Source of the DNA: Clostridiales bacterium | GTDB lineage: Bacteria; Bacillota; Clostridia; Christensenellales; UMGS416 | Direction of reading: 5' to 3' | Assembly (NCBI GenBank): GCA_012515725.1 | Contig: JAAYXU010000053.1 | Span: 1 to 7,955, forward strand | DNA: 7,955 bases | Shown: piece after piece, positions 6,340-7,955 of the stretch | Layout of the letters: the number at the start of each line of letters is the position of its first letter | Position numbering within the stretch: position 1 is the first letter of the stretch | Made by a program: the position numbers and the translations under genes | Notes under the pieces: model-generated | What the model saw: the letters and a program-made list of their open reading frames with translations, nothing else | Told to the model about the DNA's origin: nothing | Database searches by the model: none

Positions 6340-7674
6340 ATGAGCCGCTATATGGGGATCGCCGCGGTTCTGATCGTCTGTCTGTCGAAGACCGCGGCTG
6401 CACAGCTATACATCCATCGAAAAACCGGCGGACAAATGCAGCCTCTCCGTATTGCAGTCGGCGGGCTGGCGCTGTGGGCTCTGGCCGCGCTACCATTTCT
6501 CGTGCCCATTCATCACCTGTCCCACGCGCTGGCTCTATCGGCAGGCGTTATTCTATATGCGTTCTTCACGCTGGCGGGGAGCGTGCGCGCCCGGATCGCG
6601 CACGGAGCGCTGTCCGGCGCCCTGCTGGCAGCGACCGACTGGGCGGCCGCGGCGCTGTGCGTGGCGGCGGGTATCCGCTGGACGCTTTCAAAAACCCCGA
6701 TTATTATGGTACAGGCGCAGACCATAGCAGGCGTCCTGTATCTTTATTTGCTTTACGCGCTGTGCCTGAGAAAGGAGGATCTGCGTCCTCTCCTCGCGCT
6801 GATCGCCGTGGCCCCTATCGTGAATGCTCTGGCAATCGGGGCGCTGATGCGGATCGGGTTATCGGACGCATATCCCGCGTACCCGGAGCTCCTTTTCATA
6901 ACGGTTGCTTCCTACGCGGCCAACATACTGGTTCTCACGCTTTACCACCGTTGTGCCCGGTTAAGCCGAAAGGTCATGGATCAGGAGAGTATGCTGGCGC
7001 ACGACGCGGTTGAGCGGGAGTATATACGGCAGGTTGAGTCAGCCAACTACAGGATCAGCAGCTTCCGCCATGACTTTCTCAATCATGTGCAGGTGATACT
7101 GGGCTATCTGCAGCAGCACCGGTACGAGCAGATCAAGCGCTATCTGGAGGAAATATCAGGGAGCCTCGCGTCCGCCAATGTGCGCGCGCGCACCGGAAAC
7201 CCGACCGTAGACGCGCTTCTGGGGTGCAAACTGGCCATCGCGCACAGGCAGGGAATCGATTTTGATTACGCTGTCGCTATTCCCGAAGCGCTGCCGCTGC
7301 CAGCCACGGATCTGAGCTGTGTGCTGGGGAATCTCCTTGATAACGCGCTGGAAGCCTGCCAGGCAATCACCGACCCGGACGCGGGAAAGAGCGTCGACCT
7401 TATGATGGACATCCACGAGGGCTGCCTGTCGATATCGGTAAGGAACACGGCCCCGCACGATCCCGCTAGGAGCGGGAGGGCGTTTACCGTAAGCCGCAAG
7501 GGCAAAGGCCACGGCATCGGGCTTCGCAATATCCGGCAGATCGTCGATAAGTACCGGGGGACTCTGGCTCTCCAGCCCGGAGAAGACATGTTTTTCGCGC
7601 TGGTAGTGCTCCCGCTAGTAACGCGGGCCGACTGCGCGACACGTCCTAAAGATGTGGTTGCTCCGCAAATGTGA
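6340..7674 (+). CDS. Membrane sensor histidine kinase, GHKL type with Spo0B-like dimer domain
   Basis: The 444-residue protein has six or seven hydrophobic segments in residues 7-203, then a short linker and a cytoplasmic kinase half. The dimerisation segment carries SFRHDFLNH (241-249), with H244 the likely phosphorylation site, followed by QVILGYLQQ as in Spo0B-like and AgrC-like kinases. NPTVDALLGCK (287-297) is typical of that group. The ATP-binding domain has the N box NLLDNALEAC (331-340) and the G box GKGHGIGLRNI (388-398). It is expected to sense a signal at or in the membrane and pass phosphate to a response regulator. No response regulator gene lies next to it: the next gene is ychF and the gene on the other side diverges. 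The start at 6340 is preceded by a GGGCGGGGTG stretch serving as ribosome site; M5 is an alternative start. The signal is unknown; peptide-sensing relatives exist, but nothing here shows a peptide gene. Confidence 0.88.
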   Translation: MSRYMGIAAVLIVCLSKTAAAQLYIHRKTGGQMQPLRIAVGGLALWALAALPFLVPIHHLSHALALSAGVILYAFFTLAGSVRARIAHGALSGALLAATDWAAAALCVAAGIRWTLSKTPIIMVQAQTIAGVLYLYLLYALCLRKEDLRPLLALIAVAPIVNALAIGALMRIGLSDAYPAYPELLFITVASYAANILVLTLYHRCARLSRKVMDQESMLAHDAVEREYIRQVESANYRISSFRHDFLNHVQVILGYLQQHRYEQIKRYLEEISGSLASANVRARTGNPTVDALLGCKLAIAHRQGIDFDYAVAIPEALPLPATDLSCVLGNLLDNALEACQAITDPDAGKSVDLMMDIHEGCLSISVRNTAPHDPARSGRAFTVSRKGKGHGIGLRNIRQIVDKYRGTLALQPGEDMFFALVVLPLVTRADCATRPKDVVAPQM

Positions 7675-7782
7675 GCGCTGAAAGTGGCATCCGTTAAGCC
7701 TATAGTACTGCTGTGTAAAGAGGTTCAAAAAAGCGCCATAAAAAAAGAAAGCCCATTCAATCGCTCAAATATCGCAATACAT

Positions 7783-7822
7783 GTAAATGCTCAGAGCAAG
7801 TGCTGTCAAGTAAATGCTGTCG
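7783..7822 (+). repeat. Short direct repeats leading into copy B
   Basis: GTAAATGCT occurs at 7783-7791 and again at 7810-7818, and TGCTGTC at 7801-7807 and again at 7816-7822. Between them TGCTC (7788-7792) and GAGCA (7794-7798) form a small inverted repeat. The later member of each direct pair lies within the 20-bp repeat, as if parts of it had been duplicated upstream. Confidence 0.5.
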
Positions 7823-7827
7823 CCCTG
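7808..7827 (+). repeat. 20-bp repeat, copy B
   Basis: The 20 bases AAGTAAATGCTGTCGCCCTG match the reverse complement of 189-208 exactly. By orientation, an element starting here would run to the right, but the following sequence differs from that inside copy A and leads straight into the ychF promoter. It is therefore either a solitary or truncated element end or a short repeat native to this genome. Confidence 0.8.
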
Positions 7828-7845
7828 CCCGCAATTCCGATCGCC

Positions 7846-7874
7846 TTGCCAACCCCAAAGCGGGAATGTATAAT
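7846..7874 (+). promoter_or_regulatory. Promoter of ychF
   Basis: TTGCCA (7846-7851, five of six) and TATAAT (7869-7874, six of six) are separated by 17 bases, the best promoter match in the window. Transcription would begin near 7881, about 35 bases before the ATG. The -35 box starts 19 bases after the end of repeat copy B. Confidence 0.8.
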
Positions 7875-7915
7875 GATACCGCTGAAAATATGGGATCCGG
7901 CCGAAAGGAATACAT

Positions 7916-7955
7916 ATGAAACTCGGAATCGTGGGACTGCCCAATGTGGGAAAAA
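7916..7955 (+). CDS. ychF: Redox-regulated GTPase/ATPase YchF (OLA1 family), N-terminal fragment
   Basis: Only the first 13 full codons are present, reading MKLGIVGLPNVGK, before the right edge cuts the gene. This is the characteristic beginning of YchF, with the P-loop GLPNVGK at residues 7-13. YchF is a conserved P-loop protein that prefers ATP and associates with ribosomes. GAAAGGAA (7903-7910) lies five bases before the ATG as ribosome site. A short fragment cannot exclude another Obg-like GTPase, but the match to the YchF start is very typical. Confidence 0.85.
   Translation, partial: MKLGIVGLPNVGK

Larger units (their letters stand above)
7675..7915. other. Intergenic region between kinase and ychF
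   Basis: No gene is seen here. The first part (7675-7770) holds A-rich runs and no clear terminator hairpin for the kinase. The second part (7783-7827) contains short repeats ending in copy B of the 20-bp repeat. The third part is the ychF promoter and leader. Confidence 0.55.

Noticed and set aside
6336..7013. Plus-strand 225-residue frame overlapping the kinase
   Set aside because: It is out of frame with the kinase, is rich in Arg, Gly and Ser, and shows no motif. The kinase frame has membrane segments and all catalytic boxes.
7674..7736. AGCGC...GCGCC-type pairing after the kinase as a terminator
   Set aside because: The arms are short and about 50 bases apart, and no T-run follows on the plus strand.
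1..7955. CRISPR array, tRNA or rRNA genes
   Set aside because: No regularly spaced direct repeats, cloverleaf-like segments or rRNA-like stretches were seen. The only tandem array is the 12-bp coding repeat in yhaO.

Overview
The window reads as GC-rich chromosomal DNA from a Gram-positive bacterium of the Firmicutes/Clostridia type. This is an inference from gene content: a YhaO/YhaN pair, a GHKL-type histidine kinase, UppP, consensus sigma-A-like promoters and strong AGGAGG-type ribosome binding sites. The first 300 bases are clearly AT-rich and differ from the rest. They carry the beginning of a transposase gene on the minus strand that runs off the left edge.

Layout: (1) 1-208, minus strand: end of an insertion sequence with the first 22 codons of its transposase. 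(2) 209-410: an AT-rich leader with a TATAAT box, a perfect 14-bp palindrome, a weak hairpin followed by eight T, and a second TATAAT just before uppP. (3) 411-1220 (+): undecaprenyl-diphosphate phosphatase. (4) 1310-1981 (+): a HAD-superfamily hydrolase, probably co-transcribed with uppP. (5) 4718-2010 and 5966-4719 (-): an SbcC/Rad50-like ATPase (YhaN type) and, upstream of it, an SbcD/Mre11-like metallophosphoesterase (YhaO type). They abut with no bases between them and share one promoter at 6089-6117. (6) 5967-6339: a divergent intergenic region with two good promoters pointing apart and several inverted repeats. (7) 6340-7674 (+): a membrane histidine kinase with no response regulator beside it. 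(8) 7675-7915: an intergenic region with short repeats and a near-consensus promoter for the last gene. (9) 7916 to the right edge (+): the first 13 codons of the GTPase ychF.

Functionally the window is mostly housekeeping. UppP recycles the undecaprenyl carrier lipid for the cell wall. The YhaO/YhaN pair is predicted to form a nuclease-ATPase complex acting on DNA, possibly at the membrane because the ATPase has a hydrophobic hairpin in its coiled coil. The kinase senses an unknown signal. I see no CRISPR array, tRNA, rRNA or defence island.

The most unexpected structure is a perfect 20-bp inverted repeat. One copy is at the insertion-sequence end (189-208) and the other lies 7.6 kb away, just upstream of the ychF promoter (7808-7827), so the pair brackets all the complete genes. 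The second copy has no insertion sequence attached. Other points worth checking are a five-unit 12-bp tandem repeat inside yhaO, altered catalytic motifs in the HAD protein, and the palindrome/terminator leader before uppP.
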